Assembly: GCF_900107585.1 (NCBI RefSeq)
Contig: NZ_FNQM01000013.1
Span: 42,712-106,711 of the forward strand
Direction: 5' to 3'
DNA length: 64,000 nt
Source: Rubrimonas cliftonensis
GTDB taxonomy: Bacteria > Pseudomonadota > Alphaproteobacteria > Rhodobacterales > Rhodobacteraceae
In this document: piece by piece, positions 52,426-60,223 of the stretch
How positions within the stretch are numbered: position 1 is the stretch's first letter
Layout: every line of letters starts with the position of its first letter
The notes under the pieces: generated by a model
Database searches by the model: none
What the model was told of the DNA's origin: nothing
The model's input: the letters and a program-made list of their open reading frames with translations, nothing else
Program-made: the position numbers and the translations under genes

Positions 52426-52464
52426 ATGTAAGCGCTTGCATTTGTTTCGTGCAAGCGCTTACAT
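52426..52464. promoter_or_regulatory. Double LacI-type operator with overlapping promoter
   Basis: Two arms, ATGTAAGCGCTTGCA (52426-52440) and TGCAAGCGCTTACAT (52450-52464), form a perfect 15-base inverted repeat around TTTGTTTCG. Each arm also contains its own LacI/GalR palindrome TGnAAnCGnTTnCA, with centres 23 bases apart. On the plus strand TTGCAT (52436-52441) and TTACAT (52459-52464) have 17-base promoter spacing, so bound repressor would cover both hexamers. By symmetry the same holds on the minus strand. Confidence 0.9.
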
Positions 52465-52511
52465 TGTCATCAGGGCCGCCGGGAGAGCGCGCCGCAGGCG
52501 GAGGATCGACC

Positions 52512-52730
52512 ATGCCGGGACCAGGCGGAGCCTGCCTTCTGCTCGCGCTGGCGGCGTTCGCGACGTTCTTCGCGGACGTGGCCTTCGGCGCGATGCGGAT
52601 GCAGGGCTTTCTCGGCGACGTGGCGGAGATGCTCATGCTCCTGGCGGCGTCGATCCTCTTCGTGGCCGGCGTGCTTTGCCGTGAAGCGGCTGAAAACAAA
52701 AAAGACATCCAGGGAAGGAAAAGTTCATGA
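52512..52730 (+). CDS. Small two-helix membrane protein
   Basis: This 72-residue protein has hydrophobic segments at about 8-25 and 35-53 and a basic, polar C-terminal tail. I do not recognise the family. ATG 52512 has a GGAGG site upstream, and its stop overlaps the dctP start as ATGA, so it is a real first gene of the operon. It may assist the TRAP transporter, but that is inference from position. Confidence 0.65.
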   Translation: MPGPGGACLLLALAAFATFFADVAFGAMRMQGFLGDVAEMLMLLAASILFVAGVLCREAAENKKDIQGRKSS

Positions 52731-53881
52731 CTGACTGGAAGGTGCGGTGCGAGATCGCCTCGGCCGAACGGCGGAACTTCCTCAAGCTGACCGGTTCGGG
52801 CGCCTTCACGGCGGCTGTCGTCGCCGGCGCCGGGGGCGTCCTGTGGTCTGACCGCGCCGTGGCGCAGACCCGGCAGGAGGAGGCCGAGCGCGAACGGGCG
52901 GCCGACCATGTGATGACGGTTGCGACGGCCTACGCGCTCTCGGCCGACCGCAGCTATCCGATCATGCAGCTCGACTTCAAGGAGAACATCCAGAACGCCA
53001 CCAGCGGGCGCATCTACGTCAAGCTCGCCCCGGCCGGGCAGCTCGGCGCCGGCGGGGCGCTGGTGCAGAAGGTGCAGGGCGGCACGATCCAGGCGGCGCA
53101 GCATTCGCTGTCGAACTTCGCGCCCTTCGCGCCGGTCGTGGACCTGATCAACCTTCCCTATCTCTGCGGCTCCAACCAGCGCTTCGTGAACCTCGTCACC
53201 TCCGACCACTGGAATGCGACGGTGACGCCGCAGGTCGAGGCCAAGGGCTTCAAGCCGCTCTACTATGTGGTGATCGATCCGCGGGTTGTGGCGATCCGCC
53301 GGGGCGGCGACGGCCCGGTGAGGACGCCGGCGGACCTCGACGGCGTGAAGTTCCGCGTCCCCGGCTCCGCGATGCTCCAGCAGTACTACCGCATGGTGGG
53401 CGCCAACCCGACGCCGGTCGCGTGGGGCGAGACGCCCTCGGCCATCAAGCAGGGCGTGGCCGACGCGCTGGACCCTTCGGTGGGCGCGCTCTACGTCTTC
53501 GGCTTCAAGGATATCCTGTCCTACGTCACGTTCACGCAGGCGGTGCCCGACAGCCAGGTTTTCTCTTGCAACCTCGAATGGTTCGACGCGCTGCCGCTCG
53601 ACGTGCGCGAGGGCGTCGACTTCGCCTCCGAGATCACCGCGGCGCAGAACCTCGCCAAGGTGCCGGCGGCGCGCAACTACGCGATGGCCGAGCTGCGCAA
53701 GTCAGGCGTCGAGTTCTATGCGCCCACCGCCGACGAGATGGCCCAGTGGCAAGCGGCCGGCGGCTACCAGCGCAGCGAGTGGGACGGGTTCAAGACCGAG
53801 CTCGCAGGCTCGATGGCCGCCTTCGACAAGCTGGCCGAGGCCGCGGACACCCAGGCCCGCGCCTACGTCCACGACGCCTGA
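52727..53881 (+). CDS. dctP: TRAP transporter solute-binding protein (DctP family)
   Basis: This 384-residue periplasmic protein captures carboxylate- or sulfonate-type ligands. The signal SAERRNFLKLTGSGAF is twin-arginine type, with cleavage near AVAQ (about 46). DGVKFRVPGSAMLQQYYRMVGANPTPVAWGE includes the family arginine that salt-bridges the ligand's acid group. Downstream dctQ and dctM complete the transporter. By context with the HpsN-like dehydrogenase it may correspond to HpsK and bind dihydroxypropanesulfonate. Confidence 0.92.
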   Translation: MTDWKVRCEIASAERRNFLKLTGSGAFTAAVVAGAGGVLWSDRAVAQTRQEEAERERAADHVMTVATAYALSADRSYPIMQLDFKENIQNATSGRIYVKLAPAGQLGAGGALVQKVQGGTIQAAQHSLSNFAPFAPVVDLINLPYLCGSNQRFVNLVTSDHWNATVTPQVEAKGFKPLYYVVIDPRVVAIRRGGDGPVRTPADLDGVKFRVPGSAMLQQYYRMVGANPTPVAWGETPSAIKQGVADALDPSVGALYVFGFKDILSYVTFTQAVPDSQVFSCNLEWFDALPLDVREGVDFASEITAAQNLAKVPAARNYAMAELRKSGVEFYAPTADEMAQWQAAGGYQRSEWDGFKTELAGSMAAFDKLAEAADTQARAYVHDA

Positions 53882-53887
53882 CCGGCG

Positions 53888-53910
53888 GGCCGGCGCGCCT
53901 TGCGCCGGCC
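53888..53910 (+). promoter_or_regulatory. Hairpin between dctP and dctQ
   Basis: A perfect 9-base-pair stem GGCCGGCGC / GCGCCGGCC (53888-53896 with 53902-53910) with a GCCTT loop begins seven bases after the dctP stop. A second, imperfect GC dyad lies at about 53943-53967. There is no T-tract, so it resembles the other post-binding-protein hairpins in the window. Confidence 0.7.
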
Positions 53911-53979
53911 GCTCCTCCGACGCTCCGAAAAGAGGTTCCGCAACCGGCGCGCTCTTGCGCCGCCGGCAGGGAGGGCTCG

Positions 53980-54486
53980 ATGCTCAAGCTTCTGGACGAG
54001 AACGCCGAGCGCTGGGCTCTGCTGGTGTTCTACACGCTGCTGGTGGCGACCATGGCGGTGGAGGTGATCCGCCGCGAGATGTTCGCCTATTCCTCGATCT
54101 GGGGCGAGGAGGTCGTGCGGTACGCCTTCATCTATCTGGCGTGGATCGGCGCGGCGTCCGCGGTGCGTGAGCGCGCCCACATCCGCATCGACGTGCTGCT
54201 CCACTACGTCACGCCCCGCGCGAAGGCGGCGCTCTACATCTTCGGCGACCTCGTGATGCTGGCGATCGCGGTGCTCGCGGTGCGCTGGTCTCTCGAGGTC
54301 GTCTCGGTCTCGTGGCGCTTCGGCTCGGTCAGCCACGGCCTGCGCGTCTCGATGGTCTGGTTCCTCGCCGCCGTGCCCGTCGGGTTCGGTCTGATGATCT
54401 TCCGGCTCGTCCAGTCGCTGCTGCGCGACATCGCCGACCTTCGTGCGGGGCGCGCCCCCTACGAAGGCGCGCAGCTCTTCGACTGA
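53980..54486 (+). CDS. dctQ: TRAP transporter small permease (DctQ)
   Basis: This 168-residue protein has four helices. IWGEEVVRYAFIYLAWIGAASAVRERAHIRIDVL is the conserved central block of DctQ proteins. ATG 53980 is preceded by AGGGAGGG. It bridges the binding protein and the DctM channel; dctM starts 12 bases downstream. Confidence 0.92.
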   Translation: MLKLLDENAERWALLVFYTLLVATMAVEVIRREMFAYSSIWGEEVVRYAFIYLAWIGAASAVRERAHIRIDVLLHYVTPRAKAALYIFGDLVMLAIAVLAVRWSLEVVSVSWRFGSVSHGLRVSMVWFLAAVPVGFGLMIFRLVQSLLRDIADLRAGRAPYEGAQLFD

Positions 54487-54498
54487 GGGGGCGAGGCC

Positions 54499-55830
54499 AT
54501 GCTCTGGAGCCAGATCGAACAGGAAGCCGTCGCCATCGGCTGGGAATTCTACGGCCCCGTGCTGCTCTTCGTGGCGCTGGTGGCGCTCGCCGTGCCGGTG
54601 TGGGCGGCGATCGGCGCTGCGGCGGTGGCGATGCTCGTCGTCTCGGAGGTGCTGCCGCTGTCGCTCTTGGGCGAGAGCCTGTTCGACGGCATCGACCATT
54701 TCGCGCTGACGGCGGTGCCGCTCTTCATCCTCACCGGCGACGTGCTGGTGCGCACGGGGCTTTCGAAGCGCTTCCTCGACGTGGCGGAGGCGCTGACCTG
54801 CTGGGCGAAGGGGGGCTTCGGCTCCGCGACGGTGCTGGTCTGCGGCATGTTCTCCGCGATCTCGGGGTCGGACGCGGCGGGCGCGGCGGCGGTGGGGCGC
54901 ATGACCATCGCGCGGCTGGTGGAGAGCGGCTATCCCCGCCCCTACGCCTGCGCGCTGGTGGCGGCGGGGGCCTGCACCGGCATCCTCATTCCCCCCTCCA
55001 TCGCCTACATCGTCATCGGGCTGGTGCTGGGCATCTCGGCCTCGACGCTGTTCCAGGCGGCGCTTATCCCGGGCCTACTGATCCTCGGCTCGATCCTTGT
55101 CACCAACATCGTCGTGAACCGGCGGCGCGCCTATGAGGGCGGCGGATTGATCAGCTTCCGCGACTGGGCGGCAAATCTCGGCCGGGTGCTTGCGCGCGGC
55201 TGGTACGCCTTCATCGTGCCGGGGGTCATCTTCTGGGGCATCTTCTCGGGGCGGCTGACGCCGACCGAAGCCGGCGCGACCGCGGTGGTGGTGACCATCG
55301 TCATCGGCTTCGTCATCGGCACGCTGAAGCTCTCGGACTTCCCGGCGATGATGGTCTCCTCCGCCAAGGTCAACGGCGTGATCCTGCCGATCATCGCCTT
55401 CTCCCTGCCTCTGGCGCAGACCATGGCGGCGCTGGGCGTGCCGCAGGGTTTCGTCGCCTCGGTCACGTCGCTGACCGACGACCCGATGCTGCTGATCCTC
55501 CTGATGATCTTCATCCTCATCGCGGCGGGCTGCGTGATGGAGACGACGCCGAACATCGTGATCCTCGCGCCGATCCTGCATCCGCTGGCGCTGGAGATCG
55601 GCATGAACGAGATCCAGTTCTGCGTGATGATGATCACCGCGCTCGGCGTCGGTTTCATCACCCCGCCGCTGGGGCTGAACCTCTTTGTCGTCTCGGGGCT
55701 GACGGGCGAGTCGATCCTGAAGATCGCCGTGCACGCCGTTCCCTTCGTCTTCTTCATGATGATCGTGGTGCTGATGATCGCCTACTGGCCGGCGCTCTCG
55801 ACCACGCTCCTGCCCGCAGCTTACCAGTGA
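54499..55830 (+). CDS. dctM: TRAP transporter large permease (DctM)
   Basis: This 443-residue DctM-type channel of about twelve helices couples Na+ to uptake. GMFSAISGSDAAGAAAVGRMTI and GACTGILIPPSIAYIVIGLVLGIS form the first pseudo-repeat, and GVGFITPPLGLNLFVVSGL the second. It is followed seven bases later by the HpsN-like gene. Confidence 0.95.
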   Translation: MLWSQIEQEAVAIGWEFYGPVLLFVALVALAVPVWAAIGAAAVAMLVVSEVLPLSLLGESLFDGIDHFALTAVPLFILTGDVLVRTGLSKRFLDVAEALTCWAKGGFGSATVLVCGMFSAISGSDAAGAAAVGRMTIARLVESGYPRPYACALVAAGACTGILIPPSIAYIVIGLVLGISASTLFQAALIPGLLILGSILVTNIVVNRRRAYEGGGLISFRDWAANLGRVLARGWYAFIVPGVIFWGIFSGRLTPTEAGATAVVVTIVIGFVIGTLKLSDFPAMMVSSAKVNGVILPIIAFSLPLAQTMAALGVPQGFVASVTSLTDDPMLLILLMIFILIAAGCVMETTPNIVILAPILHPLALEIGMNEIQFCVMMITALGVGFITPPLGLNLFVVSGLTGESILKIAVHAVPFVFFMMIVVLMIAYWPALSTTLLPAAYQ

Positions 55831-55837
55831 GGAACCC

Positions 55838-57145
55838 ATGACCGTCGAATACCTCAAGAAGGCCGCGCGCAGGTCGACCGACGACAGCGGCGACGTGCGC
55901 GAGACGGTGAAGGCGATCCTCGACGAGATCGAGAAGGGCGGCGACGCCGCCGCCCGCGCCGTCGCGGCGCGCTTCGACAAGTACGAGGGCGACATCGTGC
56001 TGACCGACGACGCGATCGAAGCGGCGGCGGCGGCCGTGCCCGAGCGCCTGAAGGACGACATCCGCTATGCGCACGACAACGTGCGGCGCTTCGCGGAGGC
56101 GCAGAAGGCCACCATCGGCGACACGCAGCTCGAGATCGCGCCCGGGCTGATCGCGGGCCAGAAGGCGATCCCGGTGTCGGCGGCGGGCTGCTATGCGCCG
56201 GGCGGGCGCTACGCCCATGTCGCCTCGGCGCTGATGACGGTGACGACGGCGAAGGTCGCCGGCTGCGGCCACATCGCCGCGTGCTCCCCGCCCCGCCCCG
56301 GCCAGGGCGTGCACCCGGCGATCGTCTACACCGCGCATCTGTGCGGCGCCGACCGCATCCTCGCGCTGGGCGGCGTGCAGGGCGTCGCGGCGATGGCGTT
56401 CGGCCTGTTCGGGCTGCCGAAGGCCGACATCCTCGTGGGCCCCGGCAACCAGTTCGTCGCCGAGGCCAAGCGGATGCTGTTCGGGCGCGTCGGCATCGAC
56501 ATGTTCGCAGGGCCCACCGACAGCCTGATCATCGCCGACGAGACCGCAGACCCCGAGATCGCGGCGGTGGACCTCGTCGGACAGGCCGAGCACGGCTACA
56601 ACTCTCCGGTGTGGCTGGTGACCACCTACCGCGGCCTTGCCGAGAAGGTCATGGCGCGCGTGCCGCAGCTCATCGCCGAGCTGCCCGAGCTGAACCGCAG
56701 GAACGCCGAAGCGGCGTGGCGCGACTACGCCGAGGTCATCCTGTGCTCCGACCGGCATGAGATGGCGCGCGTCTCCGACGACGTCGCGCCGGAACACCTG
56801 ACGGTGCAGGCGGCCGACCTCGACTGGTGGCTCGACCGGCTGAGCTGCTACGGATCGCTGTTTCTCGGCGAGGAGACGACGGTGGCCTATGGCGACAAGG
56901 CGTCCGGGACCAACCATGTCCTGCCGACCTCCGGCGCGGCGCGCTACACCGGCGGCCTCTCGGTGCACAAGTTCATGAAGCTCGTGACATGGCAGCGCAG
57001 CACCCGCGACGGCGCGCGGCGCGTGGCCGAGGCGACGGCGCGCATCTCGCGGCTGGAGGGGATGGAGGGCCACGCGCGCAGCGCCGACGTCCGGCTCGCG
57101 AAGTACTACCCGGGCGAGAACTTCAACCTCTCCGCCCATGACTGA
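55838..57145 (+). CDS. hpsN: HpsN-like sulfopropanediol 3-dehydrogenase (histidinol dehydrogenase family)
   Basis: This 435-residue NAD-dependent dehydrogenase of the histidinol dehydrogenase fold would oxidise the primary alcohol of (R)-2,3-dihydroxypropane-1-sulfonate to (R)-3-sulfolactate. Zinc and catalytic residues are present: Gln/His in GQAEHGYNSP, Glu-His in APEHLTV, Asp in YGDKASGTNH and His in EGMEGHARS. The N terminus EYLKKAARRSTDDSGDVRET and the DWWLDRLSCYGSLFLGEE block look like HpsN and not biosynthetic HisD. Placement after a TRAP transporter and before two further dehydrogenases supports this. True substrate needs testing. Confidence 0.75.
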   Translation: MTVEYLKKAARRSTDDSGDVRETVKAILDEIEKGGDAAARAVAARFDKYEGDIVLTDDAIEAAAAAVPERLKDDIRYAHDNVRRFAEAQKATIGDTQLEIAPGLIAGQKAIPVSAAGCYAPGGRYAHVASALMTVTTAKVAGCGHIAACSPPRPGQGVHPAIVYTAHLCGADRILALGGVQGVAAMAFGLFGLPKADILVGPGNQFVAEAKRMLFGRVGIDMFAGPTDSLIIADETADPEIAAVDLVGQAEHGYNSPVWLVTTYRGLAEKVMARVPQLIAELPELNRRNAEAAWRDYAEVILCSDRHEMARVSDDVAPEHLTVQAADLDWWLDRLSCYGSLFLGEETTVAYGDKASGTNHVLPTSGAARYTGGLSVHKFMKLVTWQRSTRDGARRVAEATARISRLEGMEGHARSADVRLAKYYPGENFNLSAHD

Positions 57146-57911
57146 GGCCGCTCCAGCACCGGCGCGGCTGTTCGACCTCAAGGGGCGCGTCGCCTGCGTG
57201 ACCGGGGCCAGCAGCGGGCTCGGCCGGCGCGCGGCGCGCGCTCTGGCGGCGGCGGGCGCGAAGGTCGTCGGCGTGGCGCGCCGCGCCGAGGCGCTGGAGG
57301 CCTGGCGGGAGGAGAGCGCGGGCCAGACCGCCGCGCTCGTCGCCGACGTCGCCGACCGGGGCGGTCTGGCCGACCTCGCGCGACGGGCCTGCGCGCCGTT
57401 CGGCCCGCCAGACATCCTCGTACACGCCGCCGGGATCAACACGCGGCAGACCGCCGACGACGTGACGCCCGAGGGCTGGGACGCGACGCTCGACCTCAAC
57501 CTCGCGACGCCCTTCTTTCTCAGTCAGGCGCTGCTGCCGGGGATGAAGGCGGAGGGCTGGGGCCGCATCGTCACCTTCGCGTCGCTGCAGAGCTGGCGGG
57601 CCTTCCCCGGCGGGGTCGCCTACGGCGCTTCGAAGGGCGGGATCGCCCAGCTGACCCGCGCGATGGCGGAGGCCTGGTCGCGCCACGGCGTGAACGTCAA
57701 CGCCATCGGCCCCGGCTTCTTCCGCACCGAACTGACGGCGCCGGTCTTCGCCGACCCCGAGCGCGCCGCCCGCAACGCCGCGCAGACCTGCGTGGGCCGC
57801 AACGGCGAGCCGGCCGACATCGACGGTCCGGTGCTCTTTCTCTGCTCGGACGCCTCGGCCTTCGTGACCGGGCAGGTGCTGATGGTCGACGGGGGGTTCA
57901 CCGCGAAATGA
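57138..57911 (+). CDS. Short-chain dehydrogenase (possible HpsO)
   Basis: This 257-residue NAD(P)-dependent SDR has TGASSGLG as the cofactor motif (about 21-28), HAAG near 98, and catalytic Ser-Tyr-Lys as FASLQSW...YGASKGG. In known sulfopropanediol clusters, dehydrogenases interconvert (S)- and (R)-dihydroxypropanesulfonate through the ketone so that HpsN can use it; this could be one of them. It overlaps hpsN by eight bases and the next gene by four. Confidence 0.85.
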   Translation: MTEAAPAPARLFDLKGRVACVTGASSGLGRRAARALAAAGAKVVGVARRAEALEAWREESAGQTAALVADVADRGGLADLARRACAPFGPPDILVHAAGINTRQTADDVTPEGWDATLDLNLATPFFLSQALLPGMKAEGWGRIVTFASLQSWRAFPGGVAYGASKGGIAQLTRAMAEAWSRHGVNVNAIGPGFFRTELTAPVFADPERAARNAAQTCVGRNGEPADIDGPVLFLCSDASAFVTGQVLMVDGGFTAK

Positions 57912-58906
57912 AGGCGCTGGTCTACTTGGGGCCGGAGCGGCTCGAAGTTCTGGAAGTCTCGCGCCCGGTCCCGAGCGAGGGCGAGGAGCTGGTGCGGGTC
58001 GAGGCGGTCGGCGTCTGCGGCTCCGACATGCATGCGTTTCTGGGGCATGACCCGCGCCGCCCGGCGCCGCTGATCCTTGGCCACGAGGCGGCGGGCGTGA
58101 TCGATGGCGGGCCGCGGGACGGGCTGCGCGTCACGGTGAACCCGCTCGTGACCTGCGGCGCCTGCCCGGCCTGTCGCACGGGGCGCGACAACCTCTGCCC
58201 GTCGCGGCAGATCATCTCGATGCCGCCGCGCGAAGGGGCCTTCGCCGGCTGGGTGGCGATGCCCTCGCGCAACCTTGTCGCCATCCCCGAGGACGTGCGG
58301 ACCGAGGCGGCCGCGCTCACCGAGCCGCTCGCCTGCGGCTGGCACGGCGTGAAGCTCGCCCGGCGCGCGCTGGCGGCCGCCGGCGACGGCCCCGCTTCCC
58401 GCGCGCTGGTGCTCGGCGGCGGCGCCATCGGCCTCGGCGCCGCGCTCAGCCTTGCGGCGCAGGGGGTGGAGGACGTGACCATCGTGGAGCCCAACGCCCT
58501 GCGCCGGACCGTCCTGATCGAACGCTGCGGCCAGCGCGCGGTGGCGCAGGAGACGGCGGGCGGCTTCGACGTCGTGATCGACGGCGTGGGTTTCGCCGCC
58601 ACCCGCGCCAGCGCGTCGCGCCAGACGCGCCCCGGCGGCGTCATCGTCCACATCGGCCTCGGCGAGGACGAGGGCGGACTCGACGTGCGCCGGATGACGC
58701 TGCAGGAAATCGCCTTCATCGGAACCTACACCTACACCGCGGAGGACTTCCGCGAGACCGCGGCGGCGATCTTCGACGGACACATGGGCGCGCTCGACTG
58801 GACCGACATACGCCCGTTGGGCGACGGCCCCGCCGCCTTCGCCGATATCCGCGCCGGGCGCGCGGCGGCGCCCAAGATCATCCTGATTCCACGCCATGAC
58901 GGCTGA
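57908..58906 (+). CDS. Zinc-type alcohol dehydrogenase (possible HpsP)
   Basis: This 332-residue medium-chain dehydrogenase has GVCGSDMHAFLGHDPRRPAPLILGHEAAG, with the catalytic-zinc Cys and His-Glu. The structural-zinc cluster is CGACPACRTGRDNLC, and the Rossmann motif VLGGGAIGLGAALSL. It would oxidise or reduce a secondary alcohol. Together with the SDR it may epimerise dihydroxypropanesulfonate. ATGA overlap with the SDR; the next gene starts seven bases after its stop. Confidence 0.87.
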   Translation: MKALVYLGPERLEVLEVSRPVPSEGEELVRVEAVGVCGSDMHAFLGHDPRRPAPLILGHEAAGVIDGGPRDGLRVTVNPLVTCGACPACRTGRDNLCPSRQIISMPPREGAFAGWVAMPSRNLVAIPEDVRTEAAALTEPLACGWHGVKLARRALAAAGDGPASRALVLGGGAIGLGAALSLAAQGVEDVTIVEPNALRRTVLIERCGQRAVAQETAGGFDVVIDGVGFAATRASASRQTRPGGVIVHIGLGEDEGGLDVRRMTLQEIAFIGTYTYTAEDFRETAAAIFDGHMGALDWTDIRPLGDGPAAFADIRAGRAAAPKIILIPRHDG

Positions 58907-58912
58907 GCCGGC

Positions 58913-60028
58913 ATGATGGGGGGCGGCGAGATCCATTGCAGCGCCGATGCGCGGCGGCTCGCCCGGCGCAAGCTGCCCTGGATGATCTTCGACTACATCG
59001 ACGGCGCCGCGGGGGAGGAGCACGGGGCCGACCTCAACCGCGCGGCTCTGCGCGACATCCGGCTGCGCCCGCGCTGCCTCGTCGACGTCAGCCGGCGCGA
59101 CCTCTCCGCGGAGGTGTTCGGCGAGCGGCAGGGCGCGCCCTTCGGCGTGGCGCCGATGGGCATGTGCAACCTCTCCACGCCGGGCGCGGACCTCATGCTG
59201 GCGCGACTGGCGGCGAAATGGCGCGTGCCGCACTGCCTCTCGACGGTCTCCTCCACGCCGATGGAGACGGTGATCGAGGCGGCGGAGGGCCACGCCTGGT
59301 TCCAGCTCTACTTCAGCGGCGACGGCGCAGGGTCGATGAAGCTGGCGCGCCGGGCGCAGGAAGCGGGATACGCGACGCTGATCCTCACGGTGGACGTGCC
59401 CGAGGTCGGCCGCCGCCCGCGCGAGCTGCGCCACGCGTTCCGGATGCCCTTCCGCATCGGCCTGAAGCAGTTCGTCGACTTCGCGCTGCACCCGGAATGG
59501 TCGCTGCGGACGCTGCGCGCCGGTGCGCCGACGCTGGCGAACTTCGACGGCGTCGACTACGCCTTCGACCGCACCGAGAGCCGCGCCGCCGCAGACTGGG
59601 GCTGGTTCACGAACCTGCGAGACGCGTGGCCGGGCAGGCTCGTCGTGAAGGGCGTGCTCGACGCCGAGGACGCTCTGCGGCTCAAGAACGCCGGGGCCGA
59701 CGCGATCCAGGTGTCCAGCCACGGGAGCCGCCAGCTTGACGCCGCGCCGCCGCCGATCCTCGCGCTGCGGCGCATCCGGGCCGCGGTGGGCGAGGGCTTC
59801 CCGCTCTTCTACGACAGCGGTCTGCGCGGGGGGGAGGACGTGGTGAAGGCCTACGCCGCCGGCGCCGACTTCGTCTTCTTCGGCCGCGTGCTGCAGTTCG
59901 CCATGGCGGCGCGGCGCGAGGCCGGGCTGAACGCGCTGTGGGGCGTGCTGCTGGAGGAGACGAGCCTCACGCTCGCGCAGGTTGGCGCCTGTTCGGTGGA
60001 TGCGCTCGGCCCGGACAACCTGGCCTGA
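58913..60028 (+). CDS. FMN-dependent 2-hydroxyacid oxidase/dehydrogenase
   Basis: This 371-residue TIM-barrel flavoprotein is of the lactate/glycolate oxidase family. N-terminal KLPWMIFDYIDGAAGEE, FGVAPMGM and WFQLYFSGD contain the FMN and substrate Tyr residues. The catalytic His lies in SSHGSRQLD, where most family members have SNHGGRQLD. GLRGGEDVVKAYAAGADFVFFGR binds the FMN phosphate. Being last in the dehydrogenase operon, it may oxidise the HpsN product sulfolactate to sulfopyruvate. I infer this; lactate or another hydroxyacid remains possible. Confidence 0.85.
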   Translation: MMGGGEIHCSADARRLARRKLPWMIFDYIDGAAGEEHGADLNRAALRDIRLRPRCLVDVSRRDLSAEVFGERQGAPFGVAPMGMCNLSTPGADLMLARLAAKWRVPHCLSTVSSTPMETVIEAAEGHAWFQLYFSGDGAGSMKLARRAQEAGYATLILTVDVPEVGRRPRELRHAFRMPFRIGLKQFVDFALHPEWSLRTLRAGAPTLANFDGVDYAFDRTESRAAADWGWFTNLRDAWPGRLVVKGVLDAEDALRLKNAGADAIQVSSHGSRQLDAAPPPILALRRIRAAVGEGFPLFYDSGLRGGEDVVKAYAAGADFVFFGRVLQFAMAARREAGLNALWGVLLEETSLTLAQVGACSVDALGPDNLA

Positions 60029-60223
60029 CGGCCGGCGCCGCGGCGGTGCGGTGCGCGACGTTCGATCCGCCGCAACGTCGGGCTCGACATCAAACGCGGC
60101 GTTTCGCATATTTTCGCGTGGAAATGCGCGCGGCGCGGCGCTGGCTAGCAAGGCGGCCCGAGACCCGGCGCCCGTGCGCCGCCGGGGCTGTCGCCGCCGC
60201 CGAAGGACGTCTGGAGGCTTCCG

